Shown here: piece after piece, positions 47,377-58,500 of the stretch
How positions within the stretch are numbered: the stretch's first letter is position 1
How the letters are laid out: every line of letters begins with the position of its first letter
Assembly (NCBI RefSeq): GCF_000227135.1
Contig: NC_018262.1
Span: forward strand, 1,825,502-1,889,501
DNA: 64,000 bases
Direction: 5' to 3'
From: Leishmania donovani
Taxonomy: Eukaryota; Euglenozoa; Kinetoplastea; Trypanosomatida; Trypanosomatidae
Translations under genes and position numbers: made by a program
The notes under the pieces: generated by a model
Databases searched by the model: none
Told to the model about the DNA's origin: nothing
Seen by the model: the letters and a program-made list of their open reading frames with translations, nothing else

Positions 47377-49174
47377 GGGAGGCCATCTGACGGTTCTCAC
47401 TTCACTTGGGGTGCCAAGTCAATCGACCATCAACCTTCGCCGCTCACTCGACCGCCGTCGAGAGACATATCTGTCGGCGTGTGTGGGTGTGGTTGGTACC
47501 TTCTCTGTACTCTTGTCTTCATTTTGGGTTCTCCCCTTCTTTTGTCGACGAGGTGGCAAGGAGGCTTACAGTCCTGTCTCTTCGTCTTTCTTCGTGTTTT
47601 CCACCTTTAGATGCAGCCACTTCCTCCTCCTTTTCCTTTTAGTCCTGCGAGTGCACTTGTGGGCAAGCTCGCGACGACTTCGATGCTTGTCTGTTCCTGC
47701 ACATTGTTCCTGCATCCCCCGGTCGACTCTGTGTACTATTGCTGCCTTTTTTTCGTTACATAGAGAAGCGTATGGATGGTGAGGGCGGCGCAAAGGAATG
47801 CGCTGGCGCCGCGGAACGCGTCCACAGAGGTTGTATGTCTATGAGTGAGGTGAGGAGGGGAGGGAGTGATGGGAGGGATGGGAGGGGGGGGGGCAGGAAA
47901 GCAGCTGCAGGACATCGCAATGGAGGAAAAGGAGGTTTACTCATTTTTTCTTTCGCGTATCCGCCGCAACGTCGTTTTCCGCGTTTTTTTTTTGTTTCGT
48001 GTGCTCTTCTCTCCCGTCTCCTCATTGTTTCCACCGTCGCTGACTTTTCTCTTGGTCCATGCGTGCATCTGCGTGAGCCCCTGCACAGTCAATGGTGCCT
48101 ATCTTCTAGTTTCAGCTGATCTTGTCCTCTTACCGTTTGGCGCTTTTCATGCTAAGGGGCTTCCGGGAACCCCGCGGCGGAGATGCGGTAGATGTCCTGT
48201 AAGTGCTCCTCAAGACTGCCCCTGGAAGGATTGATGTGCTGCACAGCATTGGATGCAATCAGCTCGGCATGGGTGGACGCGCTCGCACACATGCTCACCA
48301 GCCGTCTCGCGTGTTCGTTTGTGCATTCATTTAATCTTGACAAGATTGTGCCTAGAGCAAAGAAATGCAGTAATAAGGGGCAACAGAGTGGGTGAACGGA
48401 CAGAGGACTTCCGTCGTTTTGGTCGCTGTGCGGCTGAGTAGCTTAGACGCACGGTGATGTCATGGAAAACGCGGAGGAAGCCCCGGTTGCGTTCTTAGCT
48501 ATCACGAGTTCATTACTGCACACCCCTCCTGCGAGATTCTTGATCATGCAGGAGGCGCCGCGTGTGAACATTATCACTGCTTTCCGTAGGGAGAAAGTGC
48601 AAGCGGTGTGGAGCAGCGCAGTTCAGCCGCTCCTCGAGCTCCCTGAGCCTGTGTGCCTGTCTCTCTCTTTCTGTGTGTGCCTTCGGCTGCTGGCGCCAGG
48701 AAGCCTCACGTTTCTGTTTTCCCATGCCTCCATCCGCATCCCCTTTCGCTGCTGGCCTTTTCTTGCACTCCTCTGTGCGTTGTGTACACGACGCACTCAC
48801 TGCACCGCTTCCTTTTTCTTGTGCACTGGCGTGTGACGCTCTCATTGGTTTGCACAGGATTATCATCGATTTACCACGCACACCACGCCCTCCTTCTTGA
48901 AGCACTGCTCTAAGTACACACTCGCTTGCGTTCGAGCAGCTCTCCTGAGGATAGGCAGACGCCGGGTGCAGCGGAAAAACAAGCCAAAAAGAATAGAAAG
49001 GAAAGGAAGCGCGGCGTTACCCACAGTGGGACAGGGAAGGACGGAAGACCTCTGTACACCCGATCAGAGCCCAGACATTTCGCGGTTTGAACAACTAAAC
49101 ATAACAGTGCGCCTTCTTTTATCGTTTTTTTTTTTCGTTTGCATTACCTGTAGACCTACACGCACGCAGACATC
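47377..49174. other. Intergenic region with unresolved coding-like island
   Basis: Mostly pyrimidine-rich spacer with a G-run near 47883 and T-runs near 47985 and 49128. Within it 48150-48650 is not pyrimidine-biased and has short open frames on both strands (a + frame from the ATG at 48462; a minus frame ending at about 48152). I cannot decide whether a small gene is present. Confidence 0.4.
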
Positions 49175-50239
49175 ATGCCGAACACGTACTGTTACTTGGA
49201 CATCACCATTGGTGGGAAGCCGAAGAGGGAGCGGGTTGTGTTGGAGCTGTTCGCGGATGTGACGCCCAAGACGTGCGAGAACTTCCGCCAGCTGTGCCTC
49301 GGAAACGATGGCAAGAAGGTGGAGGGGACGGAGGTGCCCATGACGTACCAGGGTTGCACTTTCCACCGTGTCATCCCGGGCTTTATGATTCAGGGCGGCG
49401 ACTTCACCAACCACAACGGCACCGGCGGCGTCTCTATCTACGGCGAGAAGTTCGAAGATGAGAACTTCACTATTCCGTGCGACAAGAGCGGTCTGCTCGC
49501 CATGGCCAACGCTGGCGCCAACACGAACGGTTCGCAGTTCTTTATCACAACGGCGCCGGCGACACACCTGACGGGCCGCCACGTCGTTTTCGGTCGCGTG
49601 GTCCGTGGCATGAATACGGTGCGCGCAGTCGAGCAGACCCCCACCGGCGCTAACGATAAGCCTGTGGCGGACTGCGTTATCGCCGGCTGCGGCACGCTGG
49701 ATGCGCTGCCGGAGGAGGAGCCGGCTTCCGATGGCGACATGTACCCTGACTACCCAGAAGACGCTGAGTCTCCTATGGTCGACGCCAAGCGCATCGAGGC
49801 AGGCGAGTCGATTCGCCAGATTGGCAACTCCCACTTTAAGAATGCCGCCTACGATTCGGCCATCGAGAAGTACGCGAAGGCAGTGCGCTACCTGAATCAG
49901 GTGGAGAACAAGGAGGTTCACCCCGAGGTCGACGCGAAGCTGATTGCCTGTTACAACAACCATGCAATGTGCGCCATCAAGCTCCAACAGTGGTCGGAGG
50001 CTCGCCACACAGCGTCTCTTGCGCTCAGTGTGGATGCGAAGAACGCCAAGGCGTTTTTCCGCCGAGGCACGGCAGCGCTGAAAGCTGGCGATGCAGACGG
50101 TGCTGTCGAGGACTTGACGCAGGCTCATCAGATTGAGCCGGAGAACGCCGAGATCACAGCAAAGCTGAGCGAGGCAAAGGAGAAGGTGAAGGCTCAAAAA
50201 GCGAAGCTGGCGGCCAATCTAAAGAAGATGTTCTCGTGA
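49175..50239 (+). CDS. CYP40: Cyclophilin 40 (PPIase plus TPR)
   Basis: This is a 354-residue protein. Residues 1-180 form a cyclophilin peptidyl-prolyl isomerase domain with F-H-R-V-I-P-G-F-M-I-Q-G-G-D, a K-K-V-E-G-T-E insertion typical of divergent-loop cyclophilins, and T-N-G-S-Q-F-F-I-T. The catalytic Arg is present. After a linker, residues about 200-345 hold three TPR repeats (A-C-Y-N-N-H-A-M-C-A-I-K-L, A-F-F-R-R-G-T-A), which in CyP40 bind the C-terminus of Hsp90. The tail K-K-M-F-S is typical of Hsp90-binding immunophilins. Leishmania CyP40 is known as an Hsp90 co-chaperone linked to stage-specific shape and motility. The ATG at 49175 is unambiguous. Confidence 0.97.
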   Translation: MPNTYCYLDITIGGKPKRERVVLELFADVTPKTCENFRQLCLGNDGKKVEGTEVPMTYQGCTFHRVIPGFMIQGGDFTNHNGTGGVSIYGEKFEDENFTIPCDKSGLLAMANAGANTNGSQFFITTAPATHLTGRHVVFGRVVRGMNTVRAVEQTPTGANDKPVADCVIAGCGTLDALPEEEPASDGDMYPDYPEDAESPMVDAKRIEAGESIRQIGNSHFKNAAYDSAIEKYAKAVRYLNQVENKEVHPEVDAKLIACYNNHAMCAIKLQQWSEARHTASLALSVDAKNAKAFFRRGTAALKAGDADGAVEDLTQAHQIEPENAEITAKLSEAKEKVKAQKAKLAANLKKMFS

Positions 50240-50454
50240 GGGTTGCGCCTGCCGGACAGAACGTGACGGGGCTGACATATGCGCCTGAACTGAGAGGATC
50301 GCTTTTCGAGGAGTGCATCGCAGAAGCCCCTCTCGTCTACAGGGCCAGCTTCGACGGCGCCACTATTTTGCCCTTGTTCTCCTCCCTTTATGTTTTCTTT
50401 TTGTACTTTTTTTTGTCTGGTGTTTAGGTATTCGGCCCTCTATTACGATGATAC

Positions 50455-50476
50455 ATATATATATATATATATATAT
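50455..50476. repeat. (TA)n microsatellite
   Basis: About 11 TA units in AT-rich spacer. Confidence 0.85.
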
Positions 50477-51440
50477 TTATATTCGCGCGTTGCCTGTCGC
50501 GTTTTTTCACACGGAGTTTTTTTTTGGTTATGATCTGAAAGACGAGAGACTGCTCTCGTTCTCTCCTCCTCTTTCTGTTTCTCATCCTTTGCTTTTTTTT
50601 CTGCCTTGTGCGCCGTGTCTGTCACGATGTCACGACGCCTGGTGCGTGGGAATGGATTTTGCGAGAAAGAAAAGCAACTGGTGGATAAAACAGAGAGAGA
50701 CGAAGAGTTCACTGGAAGATATAATCCAAGCAGAAACATGGAAAAAGGAAAAAGAAAATCTGGGCAGGACAGGCCATTGATGGACTCGTCTGTTGAAAGG
50801 GAAAAATGGCTAGGAGAGGGAGGGGAAGGGGGGGCGGCGCACATCGCTTTAATTATTACGGACTGACTGTTTTGTTCTCAACCTGGCAGCTCTCGGCATA
50901 GAGGACAGTTGGGTTTACTACTGTGTTTGTGTGTACGTGCCGGCGCGTGCGTCTTTTTTTTTATTTTCATTTCCCGCAATGAACTACACACACTCGCACA
51001 GGCCCACTGCCTCTCTTTTCCCTCCTTAGGTGAGCGCGTGTTGCGCTCTGCCCCACGAGAGGTGGAGGGTCCCACCACCCATGGCTCGCTCTTTCTCCTC
51101 TCTTTGACGCCAGTACTGATTCTCTTTGATGCACAGACGCACGCTCTGCTTTTCATCCATTATTTCGTCTCCCTCCCTCTTTTGCGCTTGATGACGGGTT
51201 TGGCGACGCGCTCTCATCATTGGACTGCTTGTGTGTCTGCGACTCGTGCGGTTGCGTGCACGTCTCACTCTTTCCCCTCTGCTGTTCACTCTCCAAAAGA
51301 AGAGGGCAAACAAACAGCGCAGGAGGCTGATGGTGCCGTACCTTTGTGTGTTCTTGTGATCGCACGCGTGCGTGTTTCTCTTCCCTACCGACGCTGGTGT
51401 TGCAGAAGGCACGATAAGCTGGAGCCGCAGTCGAGGCCTC

Positions 51441-51458
51441 ACGCACGCACACACACAT

Positions 51459-51478
<20 letters not shown>
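51441..51478. repeat. (CA)n microsatellite
   Basis: About 15 CA units followed by an A-run, immediately before the doubtful membrane protein gene. Confidence 0.9.
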
Positions 51479-51489
<11 letters not shown>

Positions 51490-51503
51490 CAGCAGCACAA
51501 CTA

Positions 51504-52358
51504 ATGTGTGGGCAAACGGAGGTGCACGCCGATAATGTAGTGCCGGTGTTCTTTTCGAGCGAAGCGGTCGCCAGGACTTCTGCTGTGCTTAGGTTGGCGT
51601 TGCCCGTTGATGCGACGGGTAGTACAGTGACTGCTTTCGCTGGCCACTCGGAGGGCTGGCGTGTGCCAGTGGCCAGCATGCACGCGATCCCGCTACTGCC
51701 ACCCTGCAAGGGGACAAAGGGTGACCTGAATCGAATCGATGCCGCGGCAGTCGATGGACTTACGCCAGCTACTCCCTCGCTCGCGGCAGGTAATACCGCA
51801 CCTGCGCGCCAGGCTGCCTGCGGTGCGCTACGGCGGCAGGTGGGGCTGCCGTCAAAAAGTCGGTTCTCCATGTCTCTCACCTCACTCATGAGTTTTCTCT
51901 CGAGTAGGTGGGTTTCTGCCGCCGAGTTCACCACGAAAGCGACAACAACGAACATCCCTTACGAGCTGGACGCGCACCGCACCGGCCTTTGCAGCTGGGC
52001 CTCTTCGTCGTTGACAACAGCCTTCGTGTCTCTAGTCTGCGCGTGGCTAGCGGTCGAGGCTGAAATGGCCACTCGCGCCCCAAGTTTCGTGGTTTGCAGC
52101 GCCGTAGTCGTGCGACACACCTTCTTTACCACAGCTCTATGTGCGTGCGTCGACTTTGCATCTGCTCAGGTACCGTTATGCACAATGTGGCTTTTGCTCC
52201 CTCTCATCGGATTCTCCCTGGAGGGTTTGGTACCGCCTCGAGTATGGCGCACGCTGATTGCCTGCTTTATCCCCATGAGCAGCACCGCTCTGTCAGGCCG
52301 CGGAGCGACGCCGGCATTCCCGGCGCTCCTTTGGGTGACGAGTGCCGTTGCGCACTAA
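51504..52358 (+). CDS. Possible membrane protein, unknown function
   Basis: The ATG at 51504, just after a (CA)n and an A-run, opens 284 codons. Residues 1-150 are Ala/Ser/Thr-rich without a recognised fold. The C-terminal half has hydrophobic segments at about 168-190, 200-222 and 228-250. There are no family motifs that I recognise. A 309-codon minus-strand frame overlaps this one (51026-51955), and codon choice does not clearly favour either. I prefer the plus strand because every other gene in the window is on it. This is a weak call. Confidence 0.45.
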   Translation: MCGQTEVHADNVVPVFFSSEAVARTSAVLRLALPVDATGSTVTAFAGHSEGWRVPVASMHAIPLLPPCKGTKGDLNRIDAAAVDGLTPATPSLAAGNTAPARQAACGALRRQVGLPSKSRFSMSLTSLMSFLSSRWVSAAEFTTKATTTNIPYELDAHRTGLCSWASSSLTTAFVSLVCAWLAVEAEMATRAPSFVVCSAVVVRHTFFTTALCACVDFASAQVPLCTMWLLLPLIGFSLEGLVPPRVWRTLIACFIPMSSTALSGRGATPAFPALLWVTSAVAH

Positions 52359-53078
52359 GTGGTGACTGTGTTCCATGTAGTATGCCGACAACTAAGGCTG
52401 CCAGACACAGCACCTCGAGCAAAGCAGCGCGTTATCCCTGGAATGAGGTTAGCATGGATGCAGGAGGATACGAGCGCATGCAGATCGTATGCGCTCCGTG
52501 ATACTCGTAGCGGCGACTCGCTTGTGGGCTTGTCACCCCTCTCTTTCCGAGTGTCAACATGAGAGTTCTTGCTTTCTGTACCTGCTCACCTCCCCACTCA
52601 TACATCTGCCGGTACGTGCGCATGTGTGTCTCTCGAAACTCAAACCGCGTGCCACTGCCTGAAAAAAAAAGCAAAGATGCAGAAAACCGTAAAATACAAG
52701 CAATAAAAACTCTGTTTGTGCGTGTATGTGTGTTTGCCGGCAGTCCTTGATCCGGCGCTGCCGGTTGCATGGCTGTGTAGCGGTGGGCTTTCTTTTCTGC
52801 TTTGCTCTCTCTCTCTCTTATGCACACGTTGCTGCGCATCTCTTTCTTCGTCTTCCCCCTCGCTTTCAGGCATGTCTGCGCTCCACACTTCTCCTCTGGT
52901 CTGCCGTCTCATATTCCTTCCTCTTTCTGTTCTTCTGCGCTCCCCTACGCCATAAGAGTCCTCCCCGACCGCATCTCCAGACATCGTCACGAGCATCTAT
53001 TTGTCGTGCTTCTTGTGTCTCGGCATATTCTGCACACCCGCGCCTCCTGAAAGTCCCCACCATCCAAAGGCAGAGACG
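52359..53078. other. Intergenic spacer
   Basis: Spacer ending in a strong C/T-rich tract with AG at 52868-52869. No gene. Confidence 0.55.
52837..52869 (+). promoter_or_regulatory. Candidate trans-splice acceptor
   Basis: A tract of about 30 C/T bases is followed by GCTTTCAG, with AG at 52868-52869. The 5' UTR of the SCAMP gene would be about 209 nt. Confidence 0.45.
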
Positions 53079-53741
53079 ATGACGACCATTACAGAGGCGA
53101 TGGTGCTGGAGAAGGAGCGACAGAACGCTGCCAGGCGCGATGCGCTGAATAAGCGCAGCCAAAATGTGTCCCGCTTGGCTGAACCAGAACCTAACTTCCC
53201 ACCGGAGTGCTGCTGCGTGAAGCCAGTTATCTACCACAACATCCGCGAGCAGGTGCCCGTGACGCAGCAGCGTTTCATGTACATCCTCGCGGGCCTGTAC
53301 GTCACGTTGATGGCCCTCATCATCTACAACATCGTGGCTGCCCTGGTGGCCTTCGCCCTTGGCGGAAGCGCCCTGCACTTTGGTCTTTCCTTTGTGTATC
53401 TGCTGGGACTCCCAGGAGCGTGGATTTCGTGGTACTACAACGTGTACTGCGCCATAGTGTACGCGTCGCGCTCGCGGCAGCTGATTGCTCTGCTGGGTCT
53501 TCTTGTAGGCGTCGTTTTCGATGTGTGGATGACGATCGGCATCACCGGCTTTGGCGGCTGCGGCTGGATCTACGCCCTCAGCTTGACACGCAATGTGGCT
53601 CCGTTTGTGCTGGTTCTCATTAGTGCGATCCTGTGGCCGCTGCACGGCTTTGCGCTGTGCGTGATGCTCCTGCGTTATTGGCGCCTTTCGAGGGTACTCT
53701 TGAAGAATACGGCCAACATCTACCGCCAGAGCATCATTTAG
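53079..53741 (+). CDS. SCAMP: Secretory carrier membrane protein (SCAMP)
   Basis: This is a 220-residue protein starting at the ATG at 53079. The N-terminus has a short charged helix with E-K-E-R-Q-N-A-A-R-R, then E-P-N-F-P-P and C-C-C-V-K-P-V-I-Y-H-N-I, a layout typical of SCAMPs ahead of the first membrane pass. Four membrane segments lie at about 68-93, 98-118, 135-158 and 173-198. The cytosolic loop after TM2 contains W-Y-Y-N-V-Y-C-A-I-V-Y, matching the amphipathic E-peptide position (animal C-W-Y-R-P-I-Y). SCAMPs cycle between Golgi, endosomes and plasma membrane. The protein is short because it lacks long NPF-rich termini. The SIDER C copy lies about 80 nt after the stop. Confidence 0.85.
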   Translation: MTTITEAMVLEKERQNAARRDALNKRSQNVSRLAEPEPNFPPECCCVKPVIYHNIREQVPVTQQRFMYILAGLYVTLMALIIYNIVAALVAFALGGSALHFGLSFVYLLGLPGAWISWYYNVYCAIVYASRSRQLIALLGLLVGVVFDVWMTIGITGFGGCGWIYALSLTRNVAPFVLVLISAILWPLHGFALCVMLLRYWRLSRVLLKNTANIYRQSII

Positions 53742-53818
53742 CTGTCTGACCTCGTGCCACGTCAGGACAGCGCTTCCCGACCAGTGTACATTACACTCCA
53801 CATAGCAGGAATTTTTTT

Positions 53819-54345
53819 GTCAACGTGCCCATTCTCTGCCATACACGAGCCAAACTCCACTCCGCGTCACCGCCGGCCGGCCACAGGCCTCACCGAGTCC
53901 TGCGACGCAGCGCGGCACACACGCTTTGCGGCAACGCGCCGACTCAGCCATCCGAGAGCACGGCCCCCCTGCCTCAAGCTCCACCGACCTCCTCCCGCCC
54001 CCCCGCTGCCTCGCAGGCCGCCTCACAGCCGCTCCCATCATGCCGGCCGCCACCTGCGGCATCCCTCCTCGGAGAGGGAGGGGGTGGCGCTCAGGCTCCC
54101 CACACCAGCAGGCGGTGGTGAGGGCCGGGTGACGGATGCGCTGGAGCCGCGCAGACGCGTCGGCACTGCCGCAGGCCGCTCCGACGCAACGCCATCCAGG
54201 ACCTGACACACCGCCGACATCCGTCGCGATGCAGCGCACTGGCTTCCCTACGTCGTGGGCACGTGGACCCTGCCAGCACCAGAGGAAGTGCAGCGCTGCA
54301 TTGGCAGGGGATGGAGGAGGGGCTGCTTGGCTTCTTCCCATGCAC
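53819..54345 (-). mobile_element. SIDER-type short retroposon, copy C (inverted, 5'-truncated)
   Basis: The reverse complement of this segment matches copies A and B over about 520 bases; the only difference from copy A that I saw is the length of a G-run. It lacks the first 70 or so bases of copy A (GATGACGGG... to CCCTTCGG). Seven T bases at 53812-53818 directly abut the other end, which would read as a short A-tail on the element strand. A truncated left end plus an A-tail is what a retroposed copy should look like. Confidence 0.75.
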
Positions 54346-55523
54346 ACAGAGGGTGAAGGAGGCTACTGGATCCGGGATACCTCACACCGGGGTGTGCTTG
54401 CCCCCTGCTGTCATGAAAATCAACCTAAAACAGCAGAAACCAAAAATGCGAAATGGCGGCTTCAAGCGCACAGGGGCTTTTCGGACCCCCTCTCTTTTAT
54501 TGGGTGCTTCAAGTTCTTTGCTGCATTGTTTGTGGTTTGCGTGGTCGTTCCCGCTTAGTGTGTACTTCTCTTGTTGCGATTTAGTTGGCCCTGAAGCTGG
54601 AACATCGGTGATGTGGGTGCTGCGGTGGGGGATGAGGAGAGAAGAGCATGGGGACGATTGATTCGCCTCGTTGCGGAGTCTGAAGAGGGAGTCTTAACGT
54701 CTCACAACCCTTTTTGGTTCCTTGCCGCCTCCGCCCCCCCGCCCTCTCTCCCTTCTAAGCCACACACATGCGACATATGCGCGCCGATGCGCATGTGGTG
54801 TTATTATTTGTTGTTCCCTGTCTGATCTCATTCCGCATTCACCCCGAGCGTGCGTGTGCGTGTGGGTGTGCCTGATGAGAAACCATTGCTTCCTGTGCGC
54901 TTGCAGCAGCAGTCTTTCCGCAAATGCAGAGCAAAAAAAAAAAAACATTGAAGAAGATACGGGTATGTACAAGACGACCGTGGGCGGTGCAGAGCCCCCA
55001 CGACACGGTAGGGGGAAAAAGTCGTGTGGCCCCAAATCGCTGTGGCGAACGCTTGCCGCTTCTCGCTCACTGCCTCTTTGTTCCATCGAAGCACAGCAAG
55101 CAAAAGGGGAAAAGTGTATTCGAAGCATCTGCTCACGTCTGCACTAACGCTCACTCTTTCGATGACAGGTGACAAGGCCGCTTTCTGCCACTGCCTCTTT
55201 GCTTCCTCTTCCGTCGTGTGACACATCGTAGCCGCCGCCCCTGCCAGTCTCTCTTTCCCAAGAGGTGTTGCGGAAGGCCGCGCTTACGGGGTAAACGACA
55301 CACCCAGAGAACAGCCATCGATAATCCGTCCTGCGGATCGGTAGTGATTGACCAGCACCGCTGCGACGCACACGCACATACCACGCATCAGTGCGCCTTC
55401 CGGAAGCGACTATCGAGAGAGTGTGAGTGGGCGCAGGAGAGGGACATGAGTGTGGGTTTTTTATGCTTCTCGCTTCGTGCGCCTTCCAGCGCCTTCCTCT
55501 CCCCGACCTCCTGCCCACATTTT

Positions 55524-55544
55524 CGACCACTTTTACTTCCCTAG
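55524..55544 (+). promoter_or_regulatory. Candidate trans-splice acceptor
   Basis: Short T/C tract ending TTCCCTAG, AG at 55543-55544, only 5 nt before the AMP deaminase ATG; a more distal site may be used. Confidence 0.3.
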
Positions 55545-55549
55545 TTACC

Positions 55550-58500
55550 ATGCCTTTCAGCATCACGTCGTCTATGATGGACAGTAAATCCAATGTTGGC
55601 GACTCGGCAACGATGCCCATGCTGCCAGAGCCTTATCATGGCGCCCTCTTCCAACCGGCGTCTCCGCATAGCGACTCTGCCTCTACGGCTCGCTTCTCCG
55701 AAAAGAGCGGCCAGCTGCACAGTTGCCATGGCGTTCCGCATGGAGGCCTCACCCGTGAGCCGTCGGAGATGTTTCAAGTCGTTATCGACGGCGACGACGG
55801 CGGCGTTGAGATGCGGCGCGTGCATGACCGCATTGAGGCTGCCTTACGTGTGCGCTTACTATACCGGCCTCTGGAGACTCGCGTGGGCAGCCGAGAGCGG
55901 GCAAACCCGTACGTGTCAGCTCCGATGCCGGGCCGCATCACAATCGTGCAGAAGGACGGCGTTTACCAGGTCTCTGATCATGACGCGTCGCTTTTTCTCC
56001 CTATACCAACGTGGTCGCAGTACGCGATGGACGTGCAGAAGGTGCGGCTCACCGTCGGCAACGCCGGCTGCGTCAACGCCTGTCATCATCGTCTTGGCAT
56101 TATGCAAGAGCGCTCCCGCATGTTCTTTTTGCTTAATGCGGAGATGGAAGAGCGGGCAAATTATCACAAAGCCGGCGGCGTCTTTTCAGCCGCCAGGAAG
56201 GTAGACAACGCCGTCCTGCTCTCCGAGTCGATGGATGCGCAAGAGCTGCTCGAGGGGGTGAAAGAGATGTACCGGCGCAGTCCGGAGGCAGCAGTGCACC
56301 TGCGCGACGGGTCCAACTCTACGCTGCGTGAGCTGCTCGGCGCACACGGCGTACGGTCCGCGGATGAGCTCACCGTCGCTGGCCTCGGATGGAAGGCAGA
56401 GAAAGACACACCTCATCAAGGTCAGATCGACTCGGCAGATTGCGAGAGCATGGCTGCCCTCGGCGCCGAGCTGCGTTTCTCCTTCACCGCGTTGCAGGGG
56501 TACCTGTGCGAGAAGGTGCTGCGGCGCGTGGTGTCCAGGGCAGAGCGGCCGTTACTTACTCCACAGGCGGCTGAGTACAGCGTGCCACTCTACGGTCTGC
56601 AATCTTCCGAGCTGAGTGATCTGGCGGAGCTGATGCGGCGTAAGCTTGAGGGCCCGCATCCGCGGGTGCAGTACATCCTGAGCATCTGCTTCACCGAGTC
56701 GCCGCCGTTCGAGGTGGCGAGCAGCTGCACGACGCTGCAGGACCAGCTAGACAACATCTTTCTCGCTCTCTTCAAGGCCACCTTGGCTCCGGAAGACCCT
56801 AGCAACGCCGGCGTGGCGTGGCTGCTGGGGCAGGTGGGTGGTCTGCAGATGCTGCATGCACAGGACGGGCCCGGCCGCGACTTTGACGAGATGGCTCCGC
56901 CGCCAGATCAGGTGAGGATTGGGGCCAAGCAGAGCGGGCTCTACTACATGTACTACCTTTACGCCAACCTCGCCGTGCTGAACAGCCTGCGGCGGCGCAA
57001 GGGGCTCGAGCCGTTGCAGCTGCGCTGCACTGGCAACAAGCCGACCGGGATGGACGACCTGATCGGCGCCTACATCCTCTCTGACGTTATCACACGCGCG
57101 ACCAAGATTACCGACTACCCCGTTCTGCAGTACCTGTGCGGTCTGCATCGTGTCGGCCTGACAGTGTCGCCGTTGTGCGACCACATGGAAGGCATCGTGG
57201 CGTACAAGGACCACCCGCTTCCCCACTTTTTGCACCGCTGCTTGCACATCACGCTATCGACAGAGTCGCCGCTGCGCTACCACCACAACCCCCGCGCGCT
57301 CATCGAAGAGTACGCCACGGCGCAGAAGATGTTTCGACTGAGCTCCCTCGACATGACAGAGCTCGCACACAACAGCGTTCTCATGTCCTCCTTCTCTCCT
57401 GAAGTGAAGCGGCAGTGGCTTGGGGACAACTACCAGCTGGGCGTCGAGGGCAACGAGTTTGAGCTGAGCCATGTCACCAACGCACGGCTTGCGTTCCGCG
57501 ACGAGGCCTGGCAGCTGGAGCGCAACATGATGCGCGACCTAAACTTGAATCCTCCTCACGAGGTCGGCGCCGGGCTCAGTCGCTGGCATCACCTGAGCAA
57601 CGTGCAGGAGGTGGAGTACGATACCGTGATGGACAACCGCGTCCGCTTCCCGCGCACGGTTCTCAAAGGGCCACACAAGGACGCGAAGGCGGCGACGGCG
57701 GCACCGCGCGTCGCGCGCGCCCTCGACCTGCGCCACCAGTACATCTGGCGCCCACCCCCTCCGTGGGAGACGGCGCAGCGACACGGCGTCGAGACAGACT
57801 TCCAGCGCCGAACGGCAACCTTTAACGAGGATGAGTGGACCTACGCGGCGAGCGACGCGGTCTTCATCGCATACCCAAAAAGCGCCGTGCACGCCTGGCC
57901 GCGGTCGCTGCCGACGCTCGACGACTTCCACAAGCACCTGCGCGAACTGAGGGACATCTGCGCCAGCGCCGAGGTGAAGGAGTACGCGCACAAGCGACTC
58001 GAGAACCTCGACCACAAGTTCCGCCTGCACCTGGCTCTCAACCACGAAAACGAAGCCGGCACCACGGAGGATCGACAATCCTCGAACCGCGACTTCTATC
58101 AGGCCACCAAGGTCGACACGCACATCCACATGGCAGCCGGCATGACGCCGAAGCAGATTTTGAAGTTTGTGCTTGCCAAGCTGAAGGAAAGCGGCGACGA
58201 CATTGCCATGAAGAAGGGAGACGACATCATCACCCTGGGCCAGCTCTTCGCCAAGGCCGGCATCACGCCGAACTTGACGGTGGATCAGCTGAACGTGCAG
58301 GCTGACCATACGCTGTTCGAGCGCTTTGACAACTTCAACAGCAAGTACAACCCGATGGAAAACGGTGACCTGCGCTCGCTGCTGCTGAAGACGGACAACT
58401 TCATGAACGGCCGCTACTTTGCAGAGCTGATCCACGACGTATTTGAGCAGTACTCGCGCGACCGCTACACCTACGCCGAGAACCGCCTCTCTGTCTACGG

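Larger units (their letters stand above)
50240..51503. other. Intergenic region with (TA)n and (CA)n
   Basis: A (TA)n at 50455-50476, T-rich sequence, and a (CA)n at 51441-51478 directly upstream of the next start. No other gene is supported. Confidence 0.5.
53742..55549. other. Intergenic region with inverted SIDER copy C
   Basis: The inverted SIDER occupies 53819-54345. The rest is spacer with a C-run near 54736 and an A-run near 54933-54944. A candidate acceptor tract lies at 55524-55544. No gene is supported. Confidence 0.55.

Noticed and set aside
49064..50197. 377-codon minus-strand open frame
   Set aside because: Lies opposite cyclophilin 40, which is certain; no domain in the minus frame.
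51026..51955. 309-codon minus-strand open frame opposite the doubtful membrane protein
   Set aside because: Passes through CA repeats, has no domain, and would be the only minus-strand gene; kept only as an alternative.
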